Positions 8,388-16,876 of a DNA stretch of 64,000 nucleotides are shown one piece after another. The translations under genes and the position numbers were made by a program. The stretch's first letter is position 1, and every line of letters starts with the position of its first letter. The stretch comes from an uncultured Collinsella sp. Lineage in GTDB: Bacteria; Actinomycetota; Coriobacteriia; Coriobacteriales; Coriobacteriaceae. Location: positions 56,966 to 120,965 of the forward strand of contig UQIE01000006.1 in NCBI GenBank assembly GCA_900541065.1, written 5' to 3'. Below the pieces are notes generated by a model that did no database searches, was not told the DNA's origin, and saw only the letters and a list, made by a program, of their open reading frames with translations.

Positions 8388-9419
8388 ATGGTGTCCCAAA
8401 TGGATTCTACGCTTGGTTTCATTACTGACCAGCTTAAGACGCTGACTTCTATTGCCTCGCCTACGGGCTATACCCGTGCGGCGACTGATTATCTAATGGA
8501 AACGTTGCGCGATATGGGCTTTGGCCCTGAGCGTTCCAATAAGGGCAACGTGCTGGTTGAGCTTGGCGGCGAGGGCGAGCCGCTTGTGTTGGCGAGCCAT
8601 GTCGACACCCTGGGCGCCATGGTGCGCTCCATTAAGGACAATGGCCGCCTGCGTCCCACGACGCTTGGTGGGCACCAGTGGTCTACGGCCGATGGCGAGA
8701 ACTGCACCGTCTACACGCGTGACGGCAATGCGTACACGGGTGTGGTTCTCAACACCGAGCCTTCGGCGCACGTGGCCGACGAGCCGGTCAAGACCATCGA
8801 GAAGAACATGGAAATCCTGCTCGATGAGAATGTCGACAGCAAGGACGATGTGCTTGAGCTGGGCATTCAGACCGGCGACATCATCGCTATGGATCCGCGT
8901 ACCACGGTGACGGAGAGCGGCTACATCAAGAGCCGCTTCTTGGATGATAAGCTGTCGGCGTCGATTCTGCTGGGTCTGGCCCGCGCCGTTGCTGACGGCG
9001 AGGTGTCGCTTTCGCGCAAGGTGTCCCTGCTCTTTACCGTGTACGAGGAGGTCGGCCACGGCGGCGCCTTCGTGCCGGCCGACACGCGCGAGATGATCAG
9101 CGTTGACATGGGCTGCGTGGGGGACGACCTGGGTTGCACCGAGCGCATGGTGTCGATTTGCGCCAAGGATTCGGGCGGTCCGTACAACTACGACCTGGTA
9201 ACCACACTGTCCAACATCGCGCGCGAGCTTGAGCTCGATTACGCCATCGACGTGTACCCGCATTACGGCTCGGACGTCGAGGCCACGCTCTCTGCCGGCT
9301 ACGACATCCGCCACGGCCTGATCGGCCCCGGCGTGTACGCGAGCCACAACTACGAGCGCAGCCACATGGACGGCGTGCGCAACACCTACGAGCTGGTTCG
9401 CGCCTACGTTCAGCGCTAA
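8388..9419 (+). CDS. M42 family metallopeptidase (glutamyl/other aminopeptidase type)
   Basis: A 343-residue cytosolic dinuclear-metal aminopeptidase of the M42 family, which builds large tetrahedral particles that trim peptides. Metal and catalytic motifs are visible: ASHVDTLG (first ligand), LDDKLSAS (bridging Asp), TVYEEVGHGG (catalytic Glu pair), SVDMGCVGDD and a terminal SHNYERSH histidine. ATG at 8388 is used because TTGGAG lies at a suitable distance; ATG at 8400 is an alternative. It is followed by a hairpin terminator and a long palindrome. Confidence 0.85.
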   Translation: MVSQMDSTLGFITDQLKTLTSIASPTGYTRAATDYLMETLRDMGFGPERSNKGNVLVELGGEGEPLVLASHVDTLGAMVRSIKDNGRLRPTTLGGHQWSTADGENCTVYTRDGNAYTGVVLNTEPSAHVADEPVKTIEKNMEILLDENVDSKDDVLELGIQTGDIIAMDPRTTVTESGYIKSRFLDDKLSASILLGLARAVADGEVSLSRKVSLLFTVYEEVGHGGAFVPADTREMISVDMGCVGDDLGCTERMVSICAKDSGGPYNYDLVTTLSNIARELELDYAIDVYPHYGSDVEATLSAGYDIRHGLIGPGVYASHNYERSHMDGVRNTYELVRAYVQR

Positions 9420-9427
9420 CGATGCAG

Positions 9428-9470
9428 CGGCCTCGGCTGATACAGTAGTACCGACTGAGGCCGTCCTCTC
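9428..9470 (+). terminator. intrinsic terminator after the M42 peptidase gene
   Basis: CGGCCTC pairs with GAGGCCG around a loop of roughly 20 bases and is followed by a pyrimidine-rich TCCTCTCT tract. Confidence 0.5.
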
Positions 9471-9474
9471 TAAG

Positions 9475-9537
9475 TTGCGGTGAAATAGGGACTGTTTGGC
9501 GGTTTTAAACGCTCAAACAGTCCCTATTTCACCGCAA
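9475..9537. repeat. 24-bp-arm intergenic palindrome
   Basis: Arms 9475-9498 and 9514-9537 are exact reverse complements (24 bp) around a 15-base loop. The outer 14 bases (TTGCGGTGAAATAG and its complement) recur in the palindrome at 20522-20584, so this is one member of an interspersed family. It lies between the convergent M42 and mnmA genes and could terminate transcription from both sides. Confidence 0.7.
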
Positions 9538-9555
9538 TTTATGAAGGGGATGGGG

Positions 9556-10656
9556 CTACTTAAGTGCGCCGGTCACCGTGCCGCCGCCGAGGACGATGTC
9601 GCCGTGGTAGACTACAACGGCCTGGCCGGGGGCGATGGCTCGCTGCGGCTCGTCAAAAGTCAGCAGCATTTGCCCGTCTTCGCCGCGCGTAAGGGTCGCT
9701 GCTTGGTCTTTCTGACGGTAACGGTACTTGGCGCCCACGCGAATGCCGCCGGCATCGAGTTCTGCCTCCATGCGGTCGGCAGGGGCGCTCCAGATCCAGT
9801 CGTCGGCCGTGAGTGCTGTGGCCGTTAGGTCCTCGGCCTCGCCCAGATGCACGGTGTTGTTGGCGGCATCGACGCCCGTCACATACACGGGATGCGCCAT
9901 CGCGACGCCCAGGCCCTTGCGCTGGCCAATGGTGTAGCGCAGCGCGCCGTTGTGGCGCCCGACCACGCTGCCGTCGCGCCACACAATGTCGCCCGGTGCA
10001 GCGGGATGTCCGCAGCGGCGCTCGATATAGCCCGCGTAGTCACCGTCTGGAATAAAGCAGATGTCCTCGCTTTCGGCCTTCTGGGCGTTGGTAAAGCCTT
10101 GCTCGGCGGCTATGCGGCGCACGTCGCGCTCTTTGTCTAGGCCTGCCAGCGGAAAGATCGTGTGCGCCAGGCGCTCCTGCGTAAGCGAATATAAAAAGTA
10201 GCTCTGGTCCTTTTTGGGATCTTCGCCGCGATGCAGCTGCCAGGTGCCGCCTACTGTCTGGCTTGTTTTGGCGTAATGACCCGTTGCGATGTAGTCGCAG
10301 CCCATGTCCAGCGCCGCACCGAGCAACGCGCCAAACTTTATGTGGCGGTTGCAGATGATGCAAGGGTTGGGCGTCAGCCCCTCCTGGTAGGCGTTCACAA
10401 AGCGCTCGATAACGCTGTGGTCGAAGGTCTGCTGCAAGTCGAGCACATGGTGGGGTATCCCCAGACGCTCGGCGACGGCCTTTGCATCGGCGATGTCGCG
10501 GTCGACTTTGCTCATACCCGTTGCAGGATCGGGCGCGGGGCAGGTGAGGCGCATGGTGGCGCCGACGCATTCGTAGCCCTGGCTTTTGAGCAGGTACGCG
10601 GTCACGCTGGAATCGACGCCGCCGCTCATGGCGACGAGCACGCGCTTGTTGTGCAT
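9556..10656 (-). CDS. mnmA: tRNA-specific 2-thiouridylase MnmA
   Basis: A 366-residue enzyme that thiolates U34 in the anticodon of tRNA Lys, Glu and Gln using ATP and a persulfide sulfur donor. The N-terminal PP-loop SGGVDSSVTAYLL binds ATP; the catalytic cysteines are in NPCIICN and SEDICFIP, and GHYAK and KDQSYFLYSL are family blocks. ATG at 10656 follows GGAGAACC. It is encoded downstream of cysK on the same strand, separated by a terminator. Confidence 0.93.
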   Translation of the reverse strand: MHNKRVLVAMSGGVDSSVTAYLLKSQGYECVGATMRLTCPAPDPATGMSKVDRDIADAKAVAERLGIPHHVLDLQQTFDHSVIERFVNAYQEGLTPNPCIICNRHIKFGALLGAALDMGCDYIATGHYAKTSQTVGGTWQLHRGEDPKKDQSYFLYSLTQERLAHTIFPLAGLDKERDVRRIAAEQGFTNAQKAESEDICFIPDGDYAGYIERRCGHPAAPGDIVWRDGSVVGRHNGALRYTIGQRKGLGVAMAHPVYVTGVDAANNTVHLGEAEDLTATALTADDWIWSAPADRMEAELDAGGIRVGAKYRYRQKDQAATLTRGEDGQMLLTFDEPQRAIAPGQAVVVYHGDIVLGGGTVTGALK

Positions 10657-10685
10657 GGGGAGGTTCTCCTTGGTGGCATGTGGCC

Positions 10686-10725
10686 AAAAAAGAAAAGCGG
10701 CGCGGGAGGCTGGTTCCGCGCCGCA
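10686..10725 (-). terminator. intrinsic terminator between cysK and mnmA
   Basis: Read on the minus strand, GCGGCGCGG and CCGCGCCGC form a strong stem followed by a CTTTTCTTTTTT tract. It would end the cysK transcript before mnmA. Confidence 0.7.
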
Positions 10726-10838
10726 GACATTGTAGCAAGTTCGGGCGTCTCGTGGGACACCCTGATTGGATGGGCTCAGGCTGCCGGGAGAGAGAGGAGA
10801 CCGGCTCGTCCGTGGGCTCAACCTATGGGCGACAGGCC

Positions 10839-11777
10839 CTAGTCCTGGAAGAGCGCCGTGGACAGGTAGCGCTCGCCGGTGTCGGCAAGCAGGGCCACGA
10901 TGGTCTTGCCCTCGTTCTCGGGGCGCTTGGCCAGCTGCAGCGCGGCCCACACGGCGGCACCGGACGAAATGCCCACGAGCACGCCCTCCTTGTGGCCCAC
11001 GGCGCGGCCGGTCGCAAAGGCGTCGTCGTTCTCGACGGGGATGATCTCGTCATAGACCTGGGTGTCGAGGACGTCGGGCACAAAACCGGCGCCGATACCC
11101 TGGATCTTGTGCGGGCCGGCTTGGCCCTTGGAGAGCACCGGGGAAGTGGCGGGCTCGACGGCGACGACCTTGATTTCGGGGTTCTGCTCCTTAAGGAACT
11201 CACCCACGCCGGTCACGGTGCCGCCGGTTCCAACGCCGGCGACGAAGATGTCGACCTCGCCGTCGGTGTCATCCCAGATCTCGGGGCCGGTCGTGGCCTT
11301 GTGGATGGCGGGGTTGGCGGGGTTCACAAACTGGCCGGCGATGATGCTGTTTGGCGTCTCCTTCTGCAGTTCCTCGGCCTTGGCGATGGCGCCCTTCATG
11401 CCCTTGGAACCGTCGGTGAGCACGAGCTGTGCGCCATATGCCTGCATAAGCTTGCGGCGTTCGACGGACATAGTCTCGGGCATGGTGATGATCACCTTGT
11501 AGCCGCGAGCCGCCGCCACCGAGGCGATGCCGACGCCGGTGTTGCCACTCGTGGGCTCGATGATGGTGTAGTCGCCGCCGCGCACGAGCTTGCCGGCCTT
11601 CTCGGCCTCGTCGATCATGTTCTTGGCGACGCGGTCTTTGACGGAGCCGGCGGGGTTGAAGTATTCCAGCTTGACGAGCACGCGGGCCTTGAGGTCCTCA
11701 TCGGCCTCAAAGTGAGTGAGCTCCAGAAGCGGAGTGTGGCCGATAAGCTGATCGATGGACGTGTAAACATTGCTCAT
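10839..11777 (-). CDS. cysK: cysteine synthase A (O-acetylserine sulfhydrylase)
   Basis: A 312-residue PLP enzyme that makes cysteine from O-acetylserine and sulfide. The PLP lysine is in YFNPAGSVKDR, the substrate loop is EPTSGNTGVG, and the phosphate-binding loop is GVGTGGTVTG. Length and motifs match CysK throughout. ATG at 11777 follows GGAGGTTCACC. It is transcribed divergently from an Rrf2 regulator gene. In Bacillus and Staphylococcus the Rrf2 protein CymR forms a regulatory complex with CysK, so a similar link is plausible here. Confidence 0.93.
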   Translation of the reverse strand: MSNVYTSIDQLIGHTPLLELTHFEADEDLKARVLVKLEYFNPAGSVKDRVAKNMIDEAEKAGKLVRGGDYTIIEPTSGNTGVGIASVAAARGYKVIITMPETMSVERRKLMQAYGAQLVLTDGSKGMKGAIAKAEELQKETPNSIIAGQFVNPANPAIHKATTGPEIWDDTDGEVDIFVAGVGTGGTVTGVGEFLKEQNPEIKVVAVEPATSPVLSKGQAGPHKIQGIGAGFVPDVLDTQVYDEIIPVENDDAFATGRAVGHKEGVLVGISSGAAVWAALQLAKRPENEGKTIVALLADTGERYLSTALFQD

Positions 11778-12030
11778 GGTGAACCTCCAAAGTGTTCAAA
11801 TGACTGGATACCGTGTGGTTTTACGGTGTGTGTAGCAGCGAAACCCACAAACCTTATGGGTTGTTCGTTTTGCTGTTGGCAAGCATAGTAGACAGTAAAG
11901 CCTAGTAACGCAATAGGAAATAGAAGATTATTACGAGTCGATTAACCATCTTGACCGGAACGGGTATTTTCAAAACCAATATTTCGGCTAGAATTTCTAC
12001 GGACTAAATGACCGAAAGGCAGCACTATAC

Positions 12031-12459
12031 ATGTTGGTTTCTACTAAGGGCAGATATGCCCTGCGCGTTATGGTCGATCTGGCCGAGCACCAGGCAGCCG
12101 GTCGCATCCCGCTCAAAGAGATCGCGGCGCGACAGGGGATTTCCGAGAAATATCTCGAGAACATTTTGGCTACGCTCGTGCGCGCCAACATGCTCTCGGG
12201 CATGCGCGGCAAGGGCGGCGGCTATGTGCTCACGCGCCCGCCCGAGCAATACACGGTGGGCGAGATCTTGCGCCTGACCGAGGGCAGTCTGGCGCCGGTC
12301 GCCTGCCTGGATGGCGACTGCAAGGGCTGCTCGCGTTCGGATGAGTGCCCCACGCTCGACGTGTGGAAGAACCTGGACAAGCTCATCAACGACTACCTCG
12401 ACGGTGTGACGCTCGATCAACTTGTCGCTCCCAACCATGGCTACGACTACGTCATCTAA
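12031..12459 (+). CDS. Rrf2 family transcriptional regulator (IscR/CymR type)
   Basis: A 142-residue winged-helix regulator starting with the family-typical MLVSTKGRYALRVMVDLA and including the recognition region GGYVLTRP. Four cysteines (about C92, C97, C100, C106) form the cluster region seen in IscR-like members that bind an Fe-S centre. It is divergent from cysK with about 250 bases between the starts, which argues for control of cysteine or Fe-S supply. Sequence alone does not separate IscR-like from CymR-like function. A TAGAAT candidate -10 lies at 11989-11994. Confidence 0.85.
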   Translation: MLVSTKGRYALRVMVDLAEHQAAGRIPLKEIAARQGISEKYLENILATLVRANMLSGMRGKGGGYVLTRPPEQYTVGEILRLTEGSLAPVACLDGDCKGCSRSDECPTLDVWKNLDKLINDYLDGVTLDQLVAPNHGYDYVI

Positions 12460-12528
12460 CCCACACCTGCATTTGGGGACGGGGTGGAAATGGTAGATTT
12501 TCTCGCCCTTTGAGACTTGGCAAATAAG

Positions 12529-12566
12529 AAGGCCGCCCATTTTTGCGATGGGCGGCCTTCGTTTTG
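12529..12566. terminator. bidirectional intrinsic terminator
   Basis: AAGGCCGCCCAT pairs exactly with ATGGGCGGCCTT; T-rich tracts follow on both strands. It serves both the Rrf2 gene and the convergent holin-like gene. Confidence 0.8.
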
Positions 12567-12600
12567 GGCTGTTGAGACGGACACGGCCGGAATGGCCATT

Positions 12601-12966
12601 TTAGTCCTCGGCGATGCTGTCGAGGATGCTGCGCGTGATGGACACCAGGATGCTGCCCATAAAGGCCGATCCAAAGCTGGCGATGGAGATGCCGACGCCC
12701 AGCAGGTTGACCGACAGGTAACTCGCGAGCTCAAGCATAAAGCTGTTGACGACAAGCTGGAAAATGCCCAGCGTAATGATCGTGAGCGGCAGCGAGATGA
12801 CCGTGAGGAACGGTTTGACGAACGAATCGACAATGTTCAGGAACAGTCCCACAAAGGCAAAGCAGACCCAGGTCTCGGCAAAGCCGAAGGGTTGGATACC
12901 GGGGACGAGGAACGTGGCGATCGCGATGGCGATCGAGGTGAAGAGCCAGTTAAGCATAAAGCGCAT
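12601..12966 (-). CDS. phage holin family 4 / YvlD-like small membrane protein
   Basis: A 121-residue protein with four hydrophobic segments and the signature FLNIVDSFVKPFLTVISLPLTIITLGIFQLV split across the second and third spans, as in YvlD/DUF360 proteins. Despite the family name, chromosomal members are not phage lysis proteins and their role is unknown. ATG at 12966 follows GAAAGGATTC. No phage genes surround it. Confidence 0.8.
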   Translation of the reverse strand: MRFMLNWLFTSIAIAIATFLVPGIQPFGFAETWVCFAFVGLFLNIVDSFVKPFLTVISLPLTIITLGIFQLVVNSFMLELASYLSVNLLGVGISIASFGSAFMGSILVSITRSILDSIAED

Positions 12967-13290
12967 GGCGTGAATCCTTTCTTGCGCCGGGATTGCTGGC
13001 GTCGCGTGAAGCGGCTTACGGCGGCGACCTGGATGGTTGCGCGGGCGCGCCGCGGTGTTTGGGCGCCCATTGTCTCAAATATTCGTGGAGCTTACGTGCG
13101 CATATGGTTTCTAAACGGCGTTCGTCCTGAAAAACGCGCCGCTGGCAGAGAGTCTTGTCGCTTTAGTTTGGTGGTGTGCTACACTGCTACGGGCAAAAGC
13201 CACAGGCGTTGCCCTATTGCATAGAACGGGTGAACGATGCCCGATGTCAGTATCAACTTCGATGCCTTTTGGCGGGTTTGGCGGTGATCG
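12967..13290. other. intergenic region with a possible Trp-containing leader peptide
   Basis: This 324-base gap lies between the divergent holin-like gene and yerC. It holds TACACT at about 13180, a possible -10 box for yerC, and a short ORF at 13237-13287 that could encode a 16-residue peptide ending FWRVWR. The short ORF stops three bases before the yerC start. No RNA gene is recognised. Confidence 0.4.
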
Positions 13291-13590
13291 ATGAATATCG
13301 AGAACATGTTTGACAAGCCTGATGTCAAGCAGCTGGTCCACGCATTTACCCTTTTGGACGACGAGAAGGATATCCAAGCGTTTTTGACCGATATCTGCAC
13401 GCCGCGCGAGATTTGCGACCTTTCTCAGCGTTTGCAGGTTGCGCGCTATTTGGACGAGGGCGAGCCTTATGTTGAGGTTCAGGCCCGTACCGGCGCTTCG
13501 TCCACCACGGTGAGCCGCGTTTCAAAGGCGCTGAACGGCGAGTACGGTGGCTACCGCAAGATCCTCATTAAGTTGGAGGATGGCGAGTAG
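13291..13590 (+). CDS. yerC: YerC/YecD family TrpR-related protein
   Basis: A 99-residue all-helical DNA-binding protein of the YerC/YecD group, related to the Trp repressor. The helix-turn-helix lies around TPREICDLSQRLQVARYL to ASSTTVSRVSKALN, and GGYRKIL near the end is typical. Its regulatory targets are unknown in most species. An upstream short ORF with two Trp codons may be part of its control. A terminator follows at 13617. Confidence 0.88.
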   Translation: MNIENMFDKPDVKQLVHAFTLLDDEKDIQAFLTDICTPREICDLSQRLQVARYLDEGEPYVEVQARTGASSTTVSRVSKALNGEYGGYRKILIKLEDGE

Positions 13591-13616
13591 GCCAGCGACA
13601 ACATTGAATTACGAAG

Positions 13617-13642
13617 AACCGTCCCTCCGGGGGCGGTTTTTA
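13617..13642 (+). terminator. intrinsic terminator after yerC
   Basis: AACCGTCCC pairs with GGGGGCGGTT (one G-T pair) around a three-base loop and is followed by TTTTTA. Confidence 0.75.
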
Positions 13643-13774
13643 TATGCCTGCAATCGGCTGGTGCGTTGGGTTCAGGTTGCTTTGTACCAAAAGATGGAAC
13701 TGCGGTGGCAATGTGTCCGCTTGGGCGGGTAGGATGGATGCATTGATTATTGCGAACGGTTTGAGCGGAGGACC

Positions 13775-16700
13775 ATGCCTGTTCGAATCTATACCACCAA
13801 TGCCGGCACGGATTTGAGCGATGCCGAGTCGGCGCTGCTTGCCGACCTTATTGCCCGTCACGGGCGTGCCGTGTTGCTGGCACCAACGTTTGCCGAGCTC
13901 GATCTGTGCCGTCATGATGCGGCGGAAGCCGGCATTTCGCTGGGTATCGACTACAAGACACCCGCATCGTGGCTTCGCTCGCTTTGGGAGCTTTTGGGCG
14001 ACGGGCGCGGTTTCGTCGACAACCTGCAACGTCAGATGCTGTTTTCGGATATGATTGCCCGCCGCGACGATGCCGACCTGCAGCCGCTTTCGCGTAGCCA
14101 GGGCACGGTGCGCATGCTCGCGCGCATGGCCCGCGATGTGCTGCCGGGTGTGGCGGGGACGACGGCCGAGCGATGCGGTGGCAACAATTGCCAGCCTGAG
14201 CCAAAAAGCGATGCCGAGGCTCGTGTGTTTGAGCTTTTGCGTGCCTACGCGGGCGGTTTGGACCGTCGAGATATGGTCGAGCCCTGCGAGGCAGCCGACA
14301 TTATGGCCGGTGCCCTGGTCGATAGCCTGCCGGCGTGCGCCCGCGCCGTATGCGTGCGCGGTACCACGTCGTTTACGCACGGTCTACTCGAGCTGCTGTC
14401 TGCCGTGGCGAACAATGGGGGAGAGGTCGTCGTGCTGCTTGCCCGCGAGCAGGCGGCGATGCGCGAGGAGCTTGCCACGGCATTTGATGCCCGCGGTGTG
14501 CTGTTTGAGATCGCGCCGCTGGGGGAGGACGCCGTCGCGTCTGATGTCGCTTGCGGGGCCGCCGCTCAGCCTGCCTTTATTGAGGTCGCCGGCCCCCATG
14601 CCCGTGCTCATGTCTATGCGGACGCCATCGATAAGTTGGTGAAAGCGCACAAGGAGTCCAAGGCCGATAAAGCTACTGCAACGCCCGCCGACCCCGTGCG
14701 CGTGCTCGTCGTTTCTGCCCGGGCACCCCAGCTGTTCGGCGAGCTCGCCGCCCGTTTGGCGGCGCGTCACATTGCGGCCGAGACGACTGAGTTCACGGCG
14801 TTTTCCCAATCCATCGCGGGCAGGCAGTTCACGGCGCTCGCCAATCTGATCGAGCGCATGAAGGCCGCCGACGAGGGCACCGCCTCCAAGACCGAGTGGT
14901 GGCCCGCGCCGGAGCTTACCGACTGGATTTACAGTCCGCTTTCGGGTGCCGACGCCGCCAGCGCGCGCACCTTCGACAAGAACATGCGCCTGTCGCGCGG
15001 CAAGACCGCCATGGCCGTCAAAAGCCTGCTGCAGAGCGTGCAGGGCCAGGTCGGGGGCACGCGCAAGGCCGCCAGCGATGAGAACTGGTTTAAGAACGTG
15101 CCGTGCGTGGTCTCGGACGTGTTCCAAGCGCTGTGGCGCGACAAACCCGTGACGGCGCTCAAGGCAATGCTCGCCGTCGCCGAGGCGTTGCCCGATCGCG
15201 CCCTTGGAGGCTTTGACGGTCAGGCTCGTCGCCAGGCGGAGACCGCCCTACTGCGACATGCCATCGACATCCTTATGAACGACGCCCGCGCGCTCGACGT
15301 GTCGCAGGCCGCGACCGTGCCCGTGCTCGACGGCGTTCGTACCAAGGTGGACAAGCGCAGCGCCGCATACGATTACGAGACCTACGAGGTCGACCGCACG
15401 CCGCGCGCCCAGGTGCGCTTTGCGTCGCTTGCCGATGCGGCAGCCCTGCGCCCCGCCAGCTACGATGCCGTGCTGTTTGCCGACGTCGACCTGGACAGTT
15501 ATCCGCTCTCACATGAGGAGGGCCCGCTGGCCACGCTGACGGCAGAGTTGGATCGCAACGGTGTGACGCTTGAGCCCGCGGCCCTGCTGCGTGTGCGCTT
15601 TGGCCGCGCGATGCAGGCCGCGCGCGGTCCGGTTGCGCTTGCCCGCGTGACGCACGATCGCCAGACACGCGAGTGCTACCCGGCTGCCGTGTGGACCGAG
15701 CTGCGGGCGCACGCCGAGGCTGCCGGCGCCGCCCAGGTGACATGCGTGGGCGAGGGCGGTATCGTCGCCGATTTTGATCCAGCGGCCGGCGAGGGCATCG
15801 AGTGCAAGCGCGTCGCGTGCGAGGCTCCTCAGCATTTGAGTGAGGCGGCTGTGCCGTACCTGGTCCTGCGCCGCCGCGATGGCGAGGACGAGAACGCGCC
15901 GCTCGTGCCGCGCCTGACGTCCGCCTCGCAGATTGAGGCGTACTCGACATGCCCGCTGTGCTGGTTCGTGTCGTATCGCGTGAAGCCCCAGTCCATCGAC
16001 GCGGGCTTTGGCAACATGGAGAAGGGCAACTTTGTCCACGACGTGCTGGAGCACCTGCATGCCCGCCTGCCCCAGGAGGGCATGGAACGCGTGACGCCCG
16101 AGAATCTGCCGCGCGCTCAGGAGCTGCTGCGCGAGGTCTTTGACGAGACGTTGGCCGAGCACGCCGGCAAGCGAGGCACGGAGGGCCCGCTGGTGCCGCT
16201 TTCTGCGGTGGAGGAGCGCCAGGTGGCCGAGATTTTGCCGCAGCTGGAGGGCGTGCTTGCCTACGAGTCCGAGGCACTTGCCCCCTTTGCCCCGCGCTAC
16301 CTGGAGTTCGCCTTCAACGAGCTCAAGGTCGAGTATGCCGGTTGGCCGCTTGGCGGGCGCATCGACCGCGTGGACGTGGACGCCGAGAATCGTGCCGTGG
16401 TGATCGACTACAAGCATCGCACGGGCGTTGAGGAGTTTAAGCTCGCCGACCCCACGGTGCGCGACGAGGAATCGGGCACGGCGCCCATCGACGATCCGCG
16501 CTGGTTGCCACCACATACCCAAACGCTCATCTACGCCCAGGCCATGCGCCGGGCGCTGGATTTGGACACCCGCGCGGCGCTCTACTTTTCGACCAAGGGC
16601 GGCAAGCCCGCACTGCGTGGTGCCGCAAGTGCCGAGTTGCTCGAGGAAGAGCGCGGCGACGGCCGCATTCCGGGCCTCAAGAAGGGCTTTCCGGGCGAGG

Positions 16701-16873
16701 GCGGCAACATGGACTTCGATGCGCTGCTCGACCGCGTGGAGACCGGCATTGCCGAGCGCCTGCGCGAGCTCGAGGCGGGCAACGTTGCCGCTGTCGACCC
16801 AACGTCGGCTCAGGCCGCGCATGCGCGCTGCTCGTATAACCACGAAGGAACGTTTGTAAGGAGGGACGTGTAG
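13775..16873 (+). CDS. addB: AddB/RexB-like PD-(D/E)XK exonuclease subunit
   Basis: A 1032-residue partner of the downstream AddA-type helicase-nuclease; together they process double-strand break ends for RecA. The C-terminal third is a PD-(D/E)XK nuclease with SQIEAYSTCPLCWFV, GNFVHDVLEHL and the catalytic GRIDRVDVD...VVIDYKHR. The N-terminal part looks like a helicase fold without a recognisable Walker A motif, so it would be structural, as in RexB-type subunits. Only one cysteine is near the C-terminus, so the four-cysteine cluster of Bacillus AddB seems incomplete. ATG at 13775 follows GCGGAGG. addA starts three bases after its stop. Confidence 0.8.
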   Translation: MPVRIYTTNAGTDLSDAESALLADLIARHGRAVLLAPTFAELDLCRHDAAEAGISLGIDYKTPASWLRSLWELLGDGRGFVDNLQRQMLFSDMIARRDDADLQPLSRSQGTVRMLARMARDVLPGVAGTTAERCGGNNCQPEPKSDAEARVFELLRAYAGGLDRRDMVEPCEAADIMAGALVDSLPACARAVCVRGTTSFTHGLLELLSAVANNGGEVVVLLAREQAAMREELATAFDARGVLFEIAPLGEDAVASDVACGAAAQPAFIEVAGPHARAHVYADAIDKLVKAHKESKADKATATPADPVRVLVVSARAPQLFGELAARLAARHIAAETTEFTAFSQSIAGRQFTALANLIERMKAADEGTASKTEWWPAPELTDWIYSPLSGADAASARTFDKNMRLSRGKTAMAVKSLLQSVQGQVGGTRKAASDENWFKNVPCVVSDVFQALWRDKPVTALKAMLAVAEALPDRALGGFDGQARRQAETALLRHAIDILMNDARALDVSQAATVPVLDGVRTKVDKRSAAYDYETYEVDRTPRAQVRFASLADAAALRPASYDAVLFADVDLDSYPLSHEEGPLATLTAELDRNGVTLEPAALLRVRFGRAMQAARGPVALARVTHDRQTRECYPAAVWTELRAHAEAAGAAQVTCVGEGGIVADFDPAAGEGIECKRVACEAPQHLSEAAVPYLVLRRRDGEDENAPLVPRLTSASQIEAYSTCPLCWFVSYRVKPQSIDAGFGNMEKGNFVHDVLEHLHARLPQEGMERVTPENLPRAQELLREVFDETLAEHAGKRGTEGPLVPLSAVEERQVAEILPQLEGVLAYESEALAPFAPRYLEFAFNELKVEYAGWPLGGRIDRVDVDAENRAVVIDYKHRTGVEEFKLADPTVRDEESGTAPIDDPRWLPPHTQTLIYAQAMRRALDLDTRAALYFSTKGGKPALRGAASAELLEEERGDGRIPGLKKGFPGEGGNMDFDALLDRVETGIAERLRELEAGNVAAVDPTSAQAAHARCSYNHEGTFVRRDV

Positions 16874-16876
16874 ACC

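Noticed and set aside
12601..12966. Prophage remnant based on the holin-like protein
   Set aside because: The family is chromosomal in many non-lysogens and no other phage gene lies nearby.
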